Assembly: GCF_018742245.1 (NCBI RefSeq)
Contig: NZ_CP036132.1
Location: 2,723,001-2,787,000 of the forward strand
Reading direction: 5' to 3'
Length of the DNA: 64,000 nucleotides
Origin: Bacillus mycoides
Lineage (GTDB): Bacteria > Bacillota > Bacilli > Bacillales > Bacillaceae_G
Under the pieces are notes generated by a model. That model saw nothing but the letters and a program-made list of their open reading frames with translations. It was not told where the DNA came from and did no database searches. Shown one piece after another: positions 10,401-18,244 of the stretch. The position numbers were made by a program, and so were the translations under genes. Position 1 is the stretch's first letter. The number at the start of each line of letters is the position of its first letter.

Positions 10401-10906
10401 CCAAAATCACCATCCGTTAAAATTAAAGCTTCTTTCTCTTGTTCTATATTCCCATGTATGTAAGCCAACCCTTTAAACGCTCTCCCTGTCGGTAAAGCAG
10501 GTGCATAATAAATATTCAGCTCTCTATTCATTTCTGTAATTACAGACGTAAAATGTTGATCAAAGTTTGTCGTTACAATTCGAACATCCGCATCTAACGG
10601 AAACAGCCTTGGAATCGCATAGTGTAATGGATTTGGTTTTGATTTTTCTATATTAACGAGGTCTCTTGCAACTTGATGCACATCTTTCGTTTTCGCAATT
10701 TTACCGAGATAATAATCGTGGGGTTCTGTCATCTCACGCCTTTCGACATATAAAGCTTTCGAAATTTCATCAACTAAATCATCGAAATTCGGTAAGTTTG
10801 ATTTCCCCTTCATAGAAACTCCTGCTCCAACGAATAATACTAACTTCCCTTGTTCAAGGTGATCGATTAACTCATCTGGAATTTCTACTTCTGAAGTAAT
10901 CCACAT
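7424..10906 (-). CDS. Large SIR2-domain protein, candidate anti-phage NADase
   Basis: A 1160-residue protein with an N-terminal SIR2-like domain (about residues 12-260): LVLFVGAGVS at 22-31, TTNFD at 112-116, the YIHGN histidine motif at 149-153, and LFVGYSHNDP at 192-201. The remaining 900 residues look mainly alpha-helical and leucine-rich with no second enzymatic motif; many SIR2 proteins of this layout carry a region annotated DUF4020. Large single-gene proteins with an N-terminal SIR2 NADase and a long sensor region include the defence proteins DSR1 and DSR2, which deplete NAD on infection; a similar role is inferred here. I chose the ATG at 10904-10906, behind AGGGGGAAT, over an in-frame start at 10936. 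It is a lone gene, divergent from yndM. Confidence 0.85.
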   Translation of the reverse strand: MWITSEVEIPDELIDHLEQGKLVLFVGAGVSMKGKSNLPNFDDLVDEISKALYVERREMTEPHDYYLGKIAKTKDVHQVARDLVNIEKSKPNPLHYAIPRLFPLDADVRIVTTNFDQHFTSVITEMNRELNIYYAPALPTGRAFKGLAYIHGNIEQEKEALILTDGDFGRAYLTEGWARRFLVDLFSNYTVLFVGYSHNDPVMKYLATGLPPSTRRYAFVAQGDNTYHWEHLGIRPIVYPNKANNHQALVKAVKRWAELMGDNYITKRMRIRDIVTVPPSVEQEQLSYIKQSIKKIETVRYFVEFARDYEWVEWLEAEGKLRNLFLLTANYDEVDELLAEWLVGQFLFSHQKELFQLIFKNHSKISPLWWRTICTYLNETKETMDPLLFARWTLLLLETAEKDSSSIEMITYLLQKCSFPEHKEIGLLLLTFILDGKLKLKRVRRWGNDTQESIELEESSRIPMPIFSHVEQIWKEKMRPHIAYYANPIMVMGLEKIQLLSLRQHALKKRDREISVQELQQNDFTFLIQIVKECLTYLCENNEKKANYYITEMIETDSVLQKRIAIEAMINNVFITADDKLKWSLHADVLLDFTCKHEVFQLLKNYYADALEETKEEVIQHVLEYLAEERAFDACLVLDLLFTCDPNSKCTAEGYELMKQKHPHFSSDQYSVPKKEANEQRITCNVTADGLLQLKDDEIMEQVRQFSRDGVFEQRHFSEMLSKACKLNVEWSISFAYQLVGVHEISNEVWFVCIREWRNNRNLTNEQIQKIIPLLQKFVRNTAFHWLISNFLYEISNRLEELDENSIRIVKRFSFSVLPQVMRGESDFKIGKQEFYNESIQHPVGKMTAVLLKLLAYDHLYDRNVYEYLFLFEEQVRITSERKNFMFARLTADITFLYHIEKQWCRKNLLPYLDLKKESELTKYAWAGLCYTQINVPLFTEIRRYIKYAVEHLEALHPYTREAFLKWLSFVFIKCVLYWEQKTDWLYPLLMQENEENKIKFMQYLFYYVKTLSGKEQQKFWTAWLSVFLRERPKMGVISTREYMMLLRIVLCMDEVLEKGLNIISSKFQGVEGQCNQEEMKQLFIEILEKKESLKAYKELYANVFFTLLQTCQEADLLESEIIQIKELLTKYGVERHVLNLIENEIIRIGIVTENLQEES

Positions 10907-11086
10907 CCCGGATTCCCCCTTACCTAAAAATGTCATACGCTCTCATTTCACTATAACATTTTTTGAATGTTTTTTTAATATTTAGATAAAATTTCGACGT
11001 GATAAAGTTTTATCTAATTTAAACACTTACAATGTATGAACTCCTGAATTTATTGTAAAACTATGTATAAATGGGAGGTGTAAATA

Positions 11087-11524
11087 TTGAGTGATATTAC
11101 TGTAATACTTATTAAATTTATATCATGCATCATCGCTTTTAGTATCGGACTAGCTCTATTTTTCCCAGCAACGCTCGTCCAAATCATTTCTTTTAGTCTC
11201 TTCGTCACAATCGTTTCTTATATGTTTGTTGATAAAATTATTTTAAATCGAATTGGCAATTCCGCTGCCATTATGACGGATTTCTTACTTACGTATTTAA
11301 GCGTTTGGATTTTCGGTAATATTTTATTAGACAACTACATGCAAATTGCATGGGGCAGTATCCTTTCTGCCATCGTCTTTACATTATCAGAAGTAATCGT
11401 CCATCGCTTTTCTAATTCCCACTCAAGGCACAACAATGATAACATTCGAATTAATCGCCGGTTTGCATATGGTACGGAGTTTGCTGAAGAACAGAATGTG
11501 TTGGATAAAGATAAGAAGAAATAA
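11087..11524 (+). CDS. YndM-like DUF2512 membrane protein
   Basis: A 145-residue protein with four hydrophobic segments in the first 110 residues and a charged, basic cytoplasmic tail of about 30 residues. This matches the small DUF2512/YndM family of Bacillus inner-membrane proteins, whose function is unknown. The start is TTG at 11087, behind GGGAGGTG with good spacing. It is divergent from the SIR2 gene across about 180 bases and is followed at once by a hairpin terminator. Confidence 0.8.
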   Translation: MSDITVILIKFISCIIAFSIGLALFFPATLVQIISFSLFVTIVSYMFVDKIILNRIGNSAAIMTDFLLTYLSVWIFGNILLDNYMQIAWGSILSAIVFTLSEVIVHRFSNSHSRHNNDNIRINRRFAYGTEFAEEQNVLDKDKKK

Positions 11525-11543
11525 AGCCATAATTACTGGTGCA

Positions 11544-11597
11544 AAAAAGGAGCTGTCTCATCAGTCGAATTTTTGACGATGTGGCGCTCCTTTTTAT
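11544..11597 (+). terminator. Terminator after the YndM-like gene, with a repeated hairpin
   Basis: AAAAAGGAGC pairs with GCTCCTTTTT and encloses a smaller GTCGAATTTTTGAC hairpin; a T-tract follows. The inner start GGAGCTGTCTCATCAGTCG recurs near 41719 and, slightly changed, at 60268. Confidence 0.75.
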
Positions 11598-11611
11598 TTT
11601 TTGTAATATCA

Positions 11612-11696
11612 ATACGGTGAATGAAATTATATTAACGATTTTTTGAATATATCAACGATTCGACAAAGAATATCGATTTACCGACAATGTTTGACG
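11612..11696. repeat. Dispersed repeat, copy A (partner at 44510)
   Basis: The stretch from AATACGGTGAATGAAATTAT through CGATTTACCGACAATGTTTGAC is shared with 44510-44577 at roughly 85 percent over about 65 bases, but has an extra insert of about 20 bases that repeats AACGATT. It does not code. It lies between two converging genes. No known repeat name could be assigned. Confidence 0.65.
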
Positions 11697-11707
11697 ACCT
11701 ATCCTCA

Positions 11708-11742
11708 AATAAAAAAGCTGCCCCCATTTAGAGACAGCCACT
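11708..11742 (-). terminator. Terminator of the isochorismatase-family gene
   Basis: On the minus strand GGCTGTC and GGCAGC form a short hairpin just after the stop codon, followed by TTTTTTATTT. One G-U pair is needed. Confidence 0.55.
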
Positions 11743-11749
11743 TCAATAC

Positions 11750-12274
11750 TTACGCTTCTACTTTTAGATCTTTCAATGCAACAACATCCGCAAATGATCC
11801 AAACACAACATTATGATGCTTTACAATATCTTCAGCACGCAATACATCTGTATCAAACGTACTATGCGCATCGCTCACTAATGTTACTTTATATCCTTCA
11901 CTAAACGCTCTGCGCGTTGTCGTATCAACACAGTACTCTGTTTGCATTCCTGAAATAATAACATGCTCAATCCCTTTTTCTTGTAACACTTCGTTTAAGT
12001 TCGTCTTATGGAATGAATCTGGCGTCGTCTTTTCAACGATATTGTCCCCTTCTTGCGATGCAATCGCCGCATGTACTTTCCAGCCATCTGTACCTTTTTC
12101 TAACGGATGATCTTTTGGCCCGTTATGTTGTACATAAATAACCGGAATACCACTTGAACGACATTCCCCAATAAGCTCTTGCAACGTTTCTAAAAACTTT
12201 ACCCCATTATGTACTGGGATTCCTGCTGTATACATACCCGCTTGCACATCAATAACTAGTAATGCCTGTTTCAT
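11750..12274 (-). CDS. Isochorismatase-family cysteine hydrolase
   Basis: A 174-residue alpha/beta hydrolase with the full catalytic triad of the family: Asp9 in LLVIDVQAGM, Lys82 and Cys115 in TEYCVDTT. Such enzymes hydrolyse amides or vinyl ethers, for example nicotinamide, N-carbamoylsarcosine or isochorismate; the substrate cannot be told from sequence. The length is typical. It is followed by a hairpin and T-run (about 11709-11741), and lies 43 bases after the GNAT gene upstream, so the two may be co-transcribed. Confidence 0.88.
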   Translation of the reverse strand: MKQALLVIDVQAGMYTAGIPVHNGVKFLETLQELIGECRSSGIPVIYVQHNGPKDHPLEKGTDGWKVHAAIASQEGDNIVEKTTPDSFHKTNLNEVLQEKGIEHVIISGMQTEYCVDTTTRRAFSEGYKVTLVSDAHSTFDTDVLRAEDIVKHHNVVFGSFADVVALKDLKVEA

Positions 12275-12317
12275 TTCACACAGCTCCCTTTGTTTGTATA
12301 AGCCCTTTCATAAATCA

Positions 12318-12857
12318 TTATAATTGTTTATATTCCATCATCCAACAATCTTCTAATTTCCCCTCATGCAGTTCATGTTCCTTTAAAATCTTCACTTTTT
12401 TAAATCCGCATTTTTCATAACACTTTATCGCACGTTCGTTATTTACTTTAGGGTCCATTGCAATTGTTTCTGCACCCTCTTCTTTCATAATGTATGTAAT
12501 TGCTGCTTGAACGAGTTTTGTTCCAATTCCCTTTCCCCAAAAGAGTGGTTCACCGATAAATTGGTCCATTCCCCATACATTTTGTGATTCTTCATATCCA
12601 TATAACGCTTTCCATTCAAAATCAACTGGATACATTTGAATGTAACCGATCGGCACTTCATCGAATTCTATTAAACATCTTTTTTCATTACTGTTTGGAT
12701 TATGTATAAAATGGGCAAGTACCTCTTCTACAGATTGCGGATTATCTCTTCCTTCGTAATACTGTAGGACTTCTGGGTCTTTTAACCATTTAGAAATGAT
12801 AGGTGCATCGTTTTTTGTTACATATCTAACTAATAATTGTCCCTTTTGGAATAACAT
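12318..12857 (-). CDS. GNAT acetyltransferase, AAC(6')-like
   Basis: A 179-residue acetyltransferase of the RimJ / aminoglycoside 6'-N-acetyltransferase branch. The N-terminus LLVRYVTKNDAPIISKWLKDP and the acetyl-CoA loop region GKGIGTKLVQAAI fit, as do MDPKVNNERAIKCYEKCGF and the C-terminal WMMEYKQL. Chromosomal proteins of this type in the B. cereus group are often annotated as aminoglycoside acetyltransferases, but resistance activity is not shown by sequence. The ATG follows AAGGAGGTGG. Confidence 0.82.
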   Translation of the reverse strand: MLFQKGQLLVRYVTKNDAPIISKWLKDPEVLQYYEGRDNPQSVEEVLAHFIHNPNSNEKRCLIEFDEVPIGYIQMYPVDFEWKALYGYEESQNVWGMDQFIGEPLFWGKGIGTKLVQAAITYIMKEEGAETIAMDPKVNNERAIKCYEKCGFKKVKILKEHELHEGKLEDCWMMEYKQL

Positions 12858-13077
12858 AGGCCACCTCCTTATTAGTTACTCTTATAATAACTTTTCTATA
12901 TACGGATAGTAATTTTTTAAAACAGCTTTACTTGCATAATCCCACAATAAGAAATTATTCTGTTCAACTTATACTGAGTATCATAAACTATTACTTAACA
13001 AACTAAAAGAATGTTTCCCATAATGAAGTTCTTTTGTAACAAGACCTAAAAAACTAAAACAATTTGGAGATGAGACT

Positions 13078-13581
13078 TTGAAATCGACATTAATCATTCT
13101 TCGCGGAAACTCCGCAAGTGGCAAAACAACAATCGCAAAGGAACTGCAAGAACATTTCGGGCAAGGAACACTTCTAGTCTCACAAGACGTTGTGCGCAGA
13201 GATATGCTAAAAGTTCACGATACAATAGGTAACTTATCTCATGATTTACTATTTGAAATTACGAAGTACGGAAAAGGAAAATGTGAATTTGTTATTTTAG
13301 AAGGTATACTGAACAGTCGTAGATACGGTGATATGCTGAAAGAATTAATACATTATTTCGAAGGAAACGCTTATACATATTATTTTGACTTATCACTTGA
13401 AGAAACGATTAGACGGCATAATACGAGAGAAAAACGACTTGAATTTGGAGAAGATTTATTGAGTAAATGGTATAACCCGCACGATACAATTGAAGTTGAT
13501 AAAGAAACTGTTTTTACAGATGATTTCACGCAAAAAGACATATTTCATGCCATTGTTAATGATGTGACACATCAAAAATAA
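13078..13581 (+). CDS. P-loop kinase of the AAA_33 / zeta-toxin-like type
   Basis: A 167-residue P-loop protein: Walker A GNSASGKTT at residues 10-18, a VSQDVVRRDML segment typical of small-molecule kinases, FVILEGIL as the second acidic strand, and ETIRRHNTREK as an arginine-rich lid. Related proteins phosphorylate small molecules such as sugars or antibiotics, and zeta toxins phosphorylate UDP-N-acetylglucosamine; no antitoxin partner is next to it, so a housekeeping or detoxifying kinase is more likely. The start is TTG, behind GGAGATGA. A bidirectional terminator follows. Confidence 0.8.
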   Translation: MKSTLIILRGNSASGKTTIAKELQEHFGQGTLLVSQDVVRRDMLKVHDTIGNLSHDLLFEITKYGKGKCEFVILEGILNSRRYGDMLKELIHYFEGNAYTYYFDLSLEETIRRHNTREKRLEFGEDLLSKWYNPHDTIEVDKETVFTDDFTQKDIFHAIVNDVTHQK

Positions 13582-13609
13582 GACTGACAGGATAAGTCAG
13601 TCTTATTTT
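13576..13609. terminator. Bidirectional terminator between converging genes
   Basis: AATAAGACTGAC and GTCAGTCTTATT form a perfect stem with a seven-base loop, with A and T runs on its two sides. It serves both the kinase gene and the zinc-ribbon gene on the other strand. Confidence 0.85.
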
Positions 13610-13611
13610 CA

Positions 13612-14286
13612 TTATGTTCCTTGTATTTCAGTTTTGATAACTGAACAATCTTTACATAAGTAATAATATATCTTCATTTCACCAAACTGAAAATCAACTA
13701 CTGAAATAAGTTCCCGTTCCTCAAGGTCTTGTGTAATTGTAGCAACATATTTCATCTCTTTAGAACAAGCTGGACATCCCAAATCTTCTGGAACTTCATC
13801 GTATAAAGGCGCTCCTAACAATCTACATATATATTCCGAACCGAATAAGTCAAAAGCTTCCCAGTAACGATCTTCATCAGTAGGTATATCTTCATTTTTC
13901 ATATTTGTTAGCTTTACATTAGTTTTTGGTAGATCGACCGGTAGTTTATCCTCATCTTCCATTATCCAATCTTCCGTATTGTCCTGCTTTATTATTTGTA
14001 CCGTTTTACCACCATTACTTAACTGAAAATATTGCGGCTCCCACACCATCGAACAATTCAAGCAAGAAACGAATGGTAAAACATTCATTTCATCATTTTT
14101 AAGTTCAACAAGCCTATCATCTTTCAAATCTAAACTAAAGATTTGATGCATTTTCTCATTGCATAGCTTACATAGTGGTAAGTCACAATCTTGACCGCCA
14201 AAATAATGATTATATGAATCTTTCCCTTCAATTACTCTATACCCTTTTATTTCATTGTAATGTGTGCCATATAATTCTGTTGTCAT
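13612..14286 (-). CDS. Cysteine-pair protein, possibly DUF1963/YwqG-like
   Basis: A 224-residue soluble protein with four CxxC pairs (CKLC, CLNC, CPAC, CKDC), suggesting two zinc ribbons. The late segment from LGCPACSKEMKYVATITQ to YYYLCKDC resembles the end of DUF1963 (YwqG-type) proteins, and the early FGGQDCDLPLCKLC resembles their repeated cysteine motif, so the protein may be two related halves. The function is unknown. The ATG follows AGAGGATTAA. It is a single gene, ended by the terminator at 13576. Confidence 0.7.
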   Translation of the reverse strand: MTTELYGTHYNEIKGYRVIEGKDSYNHYFGGQDCDLPLCKLCNEKMHQIFSLDLKDDRLVELKNDEMNVLPFVSCLNCSMVWEPQYFQLSNGGKTVQIIKQDNTEDWIMEDEDKLPVDLPKTNVKLTNMKNEDIPTDEDRYWEAFDLFGSEYICRLLGAPLYDEVPEDLGCPACSKEMKYVATITQDLEERELISVVDFQFGEMKIYYYLCKDCSVIKTEIQGT

Positions 14287-14750
14287 ATTTAATCCTCTTC
14301 TCGCTTATAAAGGTGATCCTCGATACTAATCTTTTAATAACTTTCGGTACATAAAACATTTTTTATTGTTGCTAATCATCATTTTTCTTATTCTTATCAC
14401 CGTTATCTTTTTGGTATGAATACGATAATAAAATAATAACAATTTACCAGAAGACTGAGTTCTGTATCCATTCTGACACTATAGGGATTTGGAACGTTAT
14501 AAACCCTAGTATAAGACTAAATAAAATAATTACTATTTTATGAATATTTTTCTCCTATTTATCTAATTGTATTTTAATAGTGATAGAAGTGCTAGAAGAA
14601 CAATATGGTTGTCAGAAATACAAATAAGGATTAAATAATTCAATATGGTTACTTTTACTGCTTACTGTACTCAGCAGCAAAAGTAAGGTTTTATTCTTTT
14701 ACATATCCTTCAAATTTTTTCAATGAATCACATTAAGGCAAAAAATAAAA
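14287..14750. other. Intergenic region with hairpins but no gene
   Basis: About 460 bases without a credible open reading frame. An imperfect inverted repeat (ACTATAGGG and CCCTAGTATA) lies at 14478-14514, and TTACTTTTACTGCT pairs with AGCAGCAAAAGTAA at about 14649-14683, followed by a T-rich stretch on the plus strand. These may be remnants or an orphan terminator; no transcript can be assigned. Confidence 0.4.
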
Positions 14751-14775
14751 GCCAGTCTCAATAAAGAGAACTGAC
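14751..14775 (-). terminator. Terminator of the SH3-3D protein gene
   Basis: On the minus strand GTCAGTTCTC and GAGACTGGC form a hairpin followed by TTTTATTTTTT, 20 bases after the stop codon. Confidence 0.75.
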
Positions 14776-14795
14776 TTCTATTTGGATAACCATTA

Positions 14796-16220
14796 TTATA
14801 AAACTTTTACTTTAACAGTTTGTCTTCCCCAGTTCATAGCTTTACTTTTTGAACCCATTAAAACATCAATACGATTTCCTTTAATAGCACTACCAGTATC
14901 ACCAGCAATAGCTTCTCCATAACCTTCTACCCATACTTTAGATCCTAATGGGATTACCTTCGGATCTACTGCGATAATTCTCATATTAGGATTTTCCGTT
15001 AAATCATGACCCATCGCAGTTAAAACGCGTCCACCATATGTACCATTTTCACTTGGATCAGCAGTATATGCTGTCGCTACTACCGTTAATTCACGTTTAG
15101 CAGACTGTGAGTTATTTTTAGATACTTCTTGTGTCTTTGTTGCTTCTTTTGCTTTCGCTTGTTCTTGCTCTTTTGCTTTCGCTTGTTCTTGTTCTTTTAC
15201 TTTCGCTAATTCTTGTTCTTTCGCTTTCGCTAATTCTTGTTCTTTTGCTTTCGCTTGTTCTTGTTCTTTTGCTTGTTCTTGTTCTTTCGCTTGTTCTTGT
15301 TCTTTTACTTTCGCTAACTCTTGTTCTTTCGCTTTCGCTAATTCTTGTTCTTTCGCTTTCGCTTGTTCTTGTTCTTTTACTTTCGCTAATTCTTGTTCTT
15401 TCGCTTTCGCTAATTCTTGTTCTTTTACTTTCGCTTGTTCTTGTTCTTTCACTTTTACTTCTTCTTTCACTTTTACTTCTTCTTTCGCTTTTACTTCTTC
15501 TTTCACTTTTACTTCTTCTTTCGCTTTTACTTCTTCTTTTGCTTTTACTTCTTCTTTCGCTTTTACTTCTTCTTTCGCTTTTACTTCTTCTTTCGCTTTT
15601 ACTTCTTCTTTCGCTTTTACTTCTTCTTTCGCTTTTACTTCTTCTTTCGCTTTTACTTCTTCTTTCGCTTTTGTTGCTACCTTAGCTTTTGCAACTTTCT
15701 GCGTTTTTGCTTCTTCCTTCGCATTTACCGCTTTTTGTACTTTCGCTACTTGCTTCGTTTTCTCTTCAGCTTTCTTTTCAATTGGTGCTGTACTTGATAG
15801 GAAAGAAACGTTTGCATAAGCTGTTTTTCCTTTATACTCAAATTGTAGCCATCCATCTTTTACTTGATGCGTTGATTCAATTACATCATCTTTTTTCAGT
15901 CTGCCAAGAATTTCTGATTCTGTGTTTGCTTCAGAACGTACATTTAATAGGTTTGCTGTTACATGATAAACATCTTTTGTAAATTCCGAACTTACAAACA
16001 ATTCTTTACCATTTAAATCAATTTTTGACCATCCTTCTTCAGTATGTATGACTTTTAACTTTTGTCCTTCTTTTACTTTTTCGATAACTTTTGATTCCGT
16101 TGTTGGCTTTTCACGTACGTTGAGTACATCCGCTGTTACGATAGTTTCTGCGATAGCAGATGTTGTAAAAGCCCCCAATCCAAAAACTGTTGCTGTTGCT
16201 GCGCCAATTAATTTTTTCAT
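14796..16220 (-). CDS. Secreted cell-wall protein: two SH3b, coiled repeats, 3D domain (EntB-like)
   Basis: A 474-residue exported protein. The signal peptide MKKLIGAATATVFGLGAF ends near TSAIA. Two bacterial SH3 domains follow (VLNVREKP and LLNVRSEA motifs), then about 200 residues of charged repeats: roughly a dozen KEEVKA units, then KEQELAKA and KEQEQAK units, probably a long helix or coiled coil. The C-terminus is a 3D domain (TAYTADPSENG, then DPKVIPLGSKVWV, and GDTGSAIKGNRIDV with its three aspartates), related to MltA-like lytic enzymes. This layout matches the EntA/EntB/EntC proteins of B. cereus, called enterotoxins but more probably wall hydrolases; position suggests EntB. The ATG at 16218-16220 follows GGAGG. 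The repeats make length likely to vary between strains. Confidence 0.88.
   Translation of the reverse strand: MKKLIGAATATVFGLGAFTTSAIAETIVTADVLNVREKPTTESKVIEKVKEGQKLKVIHTEEGWSKIDLNGKELFVSSEFTKDVYHVTANLLNVRSEANTESEILGRLKKDDVIESTHQVKDGWLQFEYKGKTAYANVSFLSSTAPIEKKAEEKTKQVAKVQKAVNAKEEAKTQKVAKAKVATKAKEEVKAKEEVKAKEEVKAKEEVKAKEEVKAKEEVKAKEEVKAKEEVKAKEEVKVKEEVKAKEEVKVKEEVKVKEQEQAKVKEQELAKAKEQELAKVKEQEQAKAKEQELAKAKEQELAKVKEQEQAKEQEQAKEQEQAKAKEQELAKAKEQELAKVKEQEQAKAKEQEQAKAKEATKTQEVSKNNSQSAKRELTVVATAYTADPSENGTYGGRVLTAMGHDLTENPNMRIIAVDPKVIPLGSKVWVEGYGEAIAGDTGSAIKGNRIDVLMGSKSKAMNWGRQTVKVKVL
15130..15672 (-). repeat. Tandem coding repeats in the SH3-3D protein
   Basis: 18-base units coding KEEVKA (about 15456-15672) are followed by related 21- to 24-base units coding KEQELAKA and KEQEQAK (about 15130-15455). 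The DNA copies are nearly identical, so they should be prone to slippage. They also create long false reading frames on the plus strand. Confidence 0.9.
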
Positions 16221-16436
16221 AATAGCCTCCATTGCGTTTTTTGGGGTTTTATCAAATGCTTCCATAAAATTAGGTGATTTCACGGAATATCAAAACATTT
16301 GCAAAGGTACATTGATATCGCTTAATATACCGTTATTAAAACCCTTTACTCCAATAGTATCAAATTCTCATTTTTAATTCTATACATTATAAATCTACTT
16401 ATCTTATATAAACGTTTCCTATCCTTCTTCTTTTTA

Positions 16437-16928
16437 CTAAATGGTTGTCGCAATTCCTGCCAGAAATAAACTTACGATTGCTAAAAATTGAGTACCGACT
16501 ATAGCCCCTCTTAAATGAAACTTGTAATCTTTATATCCCTTCATCCCTTCCGTACAAGGAATAACAACAAATCTCGGAGTAATCCAGCAAAATATAAGCC
16601 AATCGATTATTAATAAATCTACTAAATTGAAAATCATTAAAATGCTAAAACTATGTAAATAGGCCTCAATATACAATAGTTTTTCATGTTGATGTAATAT
16701 ATATGTTGAAACGAAAGGAGTACCGAAGAGAATCACATTGTATGCAATACTAAAGTAAATCGTTTGCTTTTTTTCATTAATCGATTTCGGAAAAACTACC
16801 TTTTGAATATCTTTTGGATAATCATTTAACCAAAGACGAGGATTATAATATAAAGACCCCAAAATCATTACGGATAGTACAATAGACATGATGACACCAA
16901 CGTACATTGTTTGCTCTAATTGACTCAT
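16437..16928 (-). CDS. Unrecognised four-segment membrane protein
   Basis: A 163-residue hydrophobic protein with segments near residues 8-28, 58-80, 90-115 and 140-160, the third containing LVDLLIIDWLIFCW. No catalytic motif was seen and no family was recognised. I chose the ATG at 16926-16928, behind AAGGGTGA; an ATG nine bases upstream is too close to it. It stands alone, divergent from the VOC gene. Confidence 0.7.
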   Translation of the reverse strand: MSQLEQTMYVGVIMSIVLSVMILGSLYYNPRLWLNDYPKDIQKVVFPKSINEKKQTIYFSIAYNVILFGTPFVSTYILHQHEKLLYIEAYLHSFSILMIFNLVDLLIIDWLIFCWITPRFVVIPCTEGMKGYKDYKFHLRGAIVGTQFLAIVSLFLAGIATTI

Positions 16929-17108
16929 AAGTCTCATTCACCCTTTTCTGTAATTCCTATGTAAGTCATTCACTTAATTACACATTGTATGTACGTATAC
17001 AACCAAAAATTAACAATTGCCTTTAACACCGAATCAAATTTCTTGCAATGTACATGCAACTTTTATACAGTGGAAGCCTAATTAGTACAGATAGGATTGG
17101 TGAAACCT

Positions 17109-17489
17109 ATGAAAATCGAACATATCGCAATTTGGGTAAATGATTTAGAATTAATGCGTACTTTTTATACGAAGTATTTCAACGGCAAAGCAAACTCTTT
17201 ATATCATAACGAAGTAAAACAATTTGAATCTTATTTTATTACGTTCGAATCTGGAGCAAGGCTTGAACTTATGCGTAAGAAAGGTATAGAAAACGAGCCT
17301 AATCTTAATATAACTGGCTATGCACATATGGCTTTCTCTGTTGGCAGTAAGGAACGTGTGAATGAACTGACAAAAACGTTAAAAGAAGCAGGCTATTCTT
17401 TATTAAATGGACCACGTTTCACTGGAGATGGCTATTATGAAAGTGTAATAAGCGATCCAGAAGGCAATCAAATAGAAATCACGATTTAA
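17109..17489 (+). CDS. VOC-family (glyoxalase/bleomycin-resistance fold) protein
   Basis: A 126-residue single-domain VOC protein: [19 protein letters not shown] at the start supplies the first metal histidine (HIAIWV), GYAHMAFSV the second strand set, and [16 protein letters not shown] the last strand with its glutamate. Members bind a metal and act as glyoxalases, dioxygenases or drug-binding proteins; the substrate is unknown. I chose the ATG at 17109, with GGTGA upstream, over a TTG at 17097. The GNAT gene follows 52 bases later with its own ribosome binding site. Confidence 0.85.
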   Translation: MKIEHIAIWVNDLELMRTFYTKYFNGKANSLYHNEVKQFESYFITFESGARLELMRKKGIENEPNLNITGYAHMAFSVGSKERVNELTKTLKEAGYSLLNGPRFTGDGYYESVISDPEGNQIEITI

Positions 17490-17541
17490 CTATCGTTTAT
17501 CTTTTCTGAAGAACAAATGAAAATTAGTTTGGAGGAAGCAT

Positions 17542-18027
17542 ATGCATAAGCTACATTTCAAAAAATTTGAAGCAACAGATTTTAATCACTACTTCCTGCT
17601 CGTATCAAATGAAAGAGTAATGGCACAAATTACAGAGCGCACCATTCCGTTAGATGAAGCACAAAACGACTATGAAAAATTATTAAGGCGCAATGAAAAA
17701 CATAAACTGTATGGATCTTATAAAGTTTATAACAGTGCAACAAATGAATTTATCGGACTTGGACATATAACAGTAAATGAGGATGATTTTAAAGAAGCTG
17801 AACTTGGTTATATGTTATTGCCAGAACACTGGGGAAAAAGATATGGTAGTTGTATTGCAAGAGAATTAATTGAAATAGCGAAGCATACTGATGTAAACGT
17901 ACTAAAAGCAATTATCGATCCAAATAATATCCCCTCTCGAAAAATTTTATTAAACGCTGATTTTACATCAGATATAGTTTGTGAGATTGATGGATTACCT
18001 GGGGAGATTTTAATTAAATATATTTAA
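17542..18027 (+). CDS. GNAT N-acetyltransferase (RimJ/RimL type)
   Basis: A 161-residue acetyltransferase of the Acetyltransf_3 branch. Seen: the N-terminal LHFKKFEATDFNHYF, the mid-strand ELGYMLLPEHWGKRYGS with the acetyl-CoA loop, and IIDPNNIPSRKILLNADF, typical of RimJ-like enzymes. The acceptor is unknown. GGAGGAAGCAT precedes the ATG. It is probably read together with the VOC gene upstream. Confidence 0.85.
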   Translation: MHKLHFKKFEATDFNHYFLLVSNERVMAQITERTIPLDEAQNDYEKLLRRNEKHKLYGSYKVYNSATNEFIGLGHITVNEDDFKEAELGYMLLPEHWGKRYGSCIARELIEIAKHTDVNVLKAIIDPNNIPSRKILLNADFTSDIVCEIDGLPGEILIKYI

Positions 18028-18244
18028 TTTTATTTAGGCAATGCTGCATTTATAATTTGTGTGGTGTTGCCTTTTATTTATTATTTCGATTCACTGATTC
18101 ATCCGAAAACCTCATTCTAGGAATAATCCCCCTCACTCATTCATCTACTTATAACGTATAGTCAGTTCTATTTTTATATCCGCTTTTCCACATTACGAAT
18201 AGCAATATAGATATTTTATTATGTGGCAAGGAGAGAATGCTTAA

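Noticed and set aside
13078..13581. Toxin of a zeta/epsilon toxin-antitoxin pair
   Set aside because: The P-loop fits, but there is no small antitoxin gene on either side and the lid is of a small-molecule kinase type.
15131..15982. Long leucine- and phenylalanine-rich frames on the plus strand
   Set aside because: They are the reverse complement of the KEEVKA/KEQELAKA coding repeats; they have no ribosome binding site and repetitive non-protein-like composition.
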